A DNA stretch of 6,004 nucleotides from Patescibacteria group bacterium (GTDB taxonomy: Bacteria > Patescibacteria > Microgenomatia > Daviesbacterales > UBA10151): the NCBI GenBank assembly GCA_023380995.1, contig JAMCTD010000048.1, positions 1-6,004 of the forward strand, read 5' to 3'. The translations under genes and the position numbers were made by a program. Below are positions 5,307-6,004 of the stretch, piece after piece. The notes under the pieces are model-generated. The model was not told where the DNA came from. It was given only the letters and a program-made list of their open reading frames with translations, and ran no database searches. Each line of letters opens with the position of its first letter. Positions within the stretch are counted from its first letter, which is position 1.

Positions 5307-6004
5307 TTAAGGGAGGGTTTTTTCTAAAGTAGTAATAATACCTTCGCTGTTTTCCAACTTAACAATAAGTTTAATATTTTTTACTCCACTGTGATAACTG
5401 CAAGTACCTCCGGTTGAACAAGTCCCTAAAGTTATACCGCTCTTCTCATATTCATTTTCTCCTGAAAGATCAACACTGCCAATTACACCATCAGAAATAG
5501 TATCTGTATCATAAGTTAACTCATAAGATAGTTTTTTAAACTTGGCTAATTCTGTTGCCTTAAAAGAAAGTGATTTTCCATCAGAAGATAACACAAGAGC
5601 AGGCGGTACTTCTCCTGATAAATTTGCCCCTTTGGGAGTACCATAATTGTTACCTACGCTATCCCAATAAGCTGTTGATGTACAACCTACGCTGGTACAA
5701 GTGTGCCAATTACCAGGCACTACCCCATCCCCTGGAATATCATTCCTTTCCATAGATTGGTGTAAACCAGCTGAATTTTGTAGGTACCCTACCGGCCAAC
5801 TAGAAGAAGTTTGTGTGGAATCTATAATATTTTGATCTTTGTCTTTTAACACTAAAGGCCCATTATCTTCATAGTTGTTATTAAAGTTAATATTTACAGC
5901 CTTTAAATCTGCTTGGACATTTAAAGCTGATTTTGAATTATTTGCATCATAATTGGCAATCAGGAAAAATCCATGAGCAGGAATACTGTAGTTATCACAG
6001 TGGA
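5307..6004 (-). CDS. Lamin-tail-domain (LTD) surface protein, N-terminus cut by window edge
   Basis: The frame is open from the right edge to TAA at 5309-5307, giving 231 visible residues. A GTG at 5852 is internal, because the same frame continues upstream with clear domain sequence. Visible residues 1 to about 112 are the later part of a lamin tail domain: YSIPAHGFFLIANYD (5-19), NGPLVLKDKDQNIID (47-61) and the hallmark SMERND...GDG...NW (83-99). The LTD is an Ig-like beta fold common in exported bacterial proteins, especially in Candidate Phyla Radiation genomes. Residues about 121-231 form a second beta-rich domain with a Cys pair (C195, C201; GTCSTGGTCSYHSGVKN). C102 and C107 could form another disulfide, consistent with an extracellular location. 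The missing N-terminus probably holds a signal peptide and other domains. It may be a cell-surface or adhesive protein; no catalytic motif is seen. Confidence 0.85.
   Translation of the reverse strand, partial: HCDNYSIPAHGFFLIANYDANNSKSALNVQADLKAVNINFNNNYEDNGPLVLKDKDQNIIDSTQTSSSWPVGYLQNSAGLHQSMERNDIPGDGVVPGNWHTCTSVGCTSTAYWDSVGNNYGTPKGANLSGEVPPALVLSSDGKSLSFKATELAKFKKLSYELTYDTDTISDGVIGSVDLSGENEYEKSGITLGTCSTGGTCSYHSGVKNIKLIVKLENSEGIITTLEKTLP

Noticed and set aside
5570..5755. Plus-strand 61-codon ORF
   Set aside because: Antisense shadow of the lamin-tail-domain gene; its sequence mirrors the SMER/NW region of that domain.
5850..5852. GTG as the start of the lamin-tail-domain protein
   Set aside because: The frame stays open upstream to the window edge and encodes clear LTD sequence (IPAHGFFLIANYD), so the GTG is an internal Val.
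1..6004. TGA recoded as Gly, as in Gracilibacteria/Absconditabacteria
   Set aside because: All genes read through without in-frame TGA codons, and the visible stops are TAA; nothing suggests recoding.

Overview
The window looks like AT-rich bacterial chromosome from a member of the Candidate Phyla Radiation, most plausibly Microgenomates. The grounds are combined and indirect: both tRNA genes lack an encoded CCA, the three genes whose starts are visible lack a Shine-Dalgarno sequence, and the gene content (a lamin-tail-domain surface protein, and a LysM protein paired with a GT-C membrane protein carrying TPRs) is typical of that group. TGA behaves as an ordinary stop. No rRNA, CRISPR array, transposase or integrase is visible.

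Layout. Positions 1-2237 (minus) hold the first 745 residues of a very large soluble protein that I do not recognise. It continues past the left edge and has a clean promoter just upstream. A short intergenic stretch follows, then tRNA-Asp(GTC) on the minus strand at 2381-2454. The tRNA promoter and a plus-strand promoter appear to share one -35 element at 2489-2495, firing in opposite directions. The plus-strand unit reads a membrane-anchored two-LysM protein (2557-3231) and, 17 bases on, a multi-pass GT-C-like membrane protein with four C-terminal TPRs (3249-4853). The second gene has a GTG start that may also be transcribed leaderless from its own -10 box. Converging on it, 4 bases away, is an open minus-strand frame without a start codon (4858-5112), probably the tail of a decayed gene. 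A 17-codon plus-strand ORF with the best Shine-Dalgarno of the window lies in the same stretch. tRNA-Thr(CGT) (5190-5261, minus) and the C-terminal 231 residues of a lamin-tail-domain surface protein (5307-6004, minus, entering from the right edge) complete the window.

Functionally, the right two thirds concern the cell surface: a peptidoglycan-binding LysM anchor, a putative lipid-linked-sugar glycosyltransferase with a TPR scaffold, and an exported beta-rich LTD protein. It is inference, not something shown here, that the glycosyltransferase modifies exported proteins such as these. The most novel items are the unrecognised >745-residue protein, the correlated A19/U56 swap in tRNA-Asp, and the remnant plus micro-ORF next to the 3' end of tRNA-Thr.
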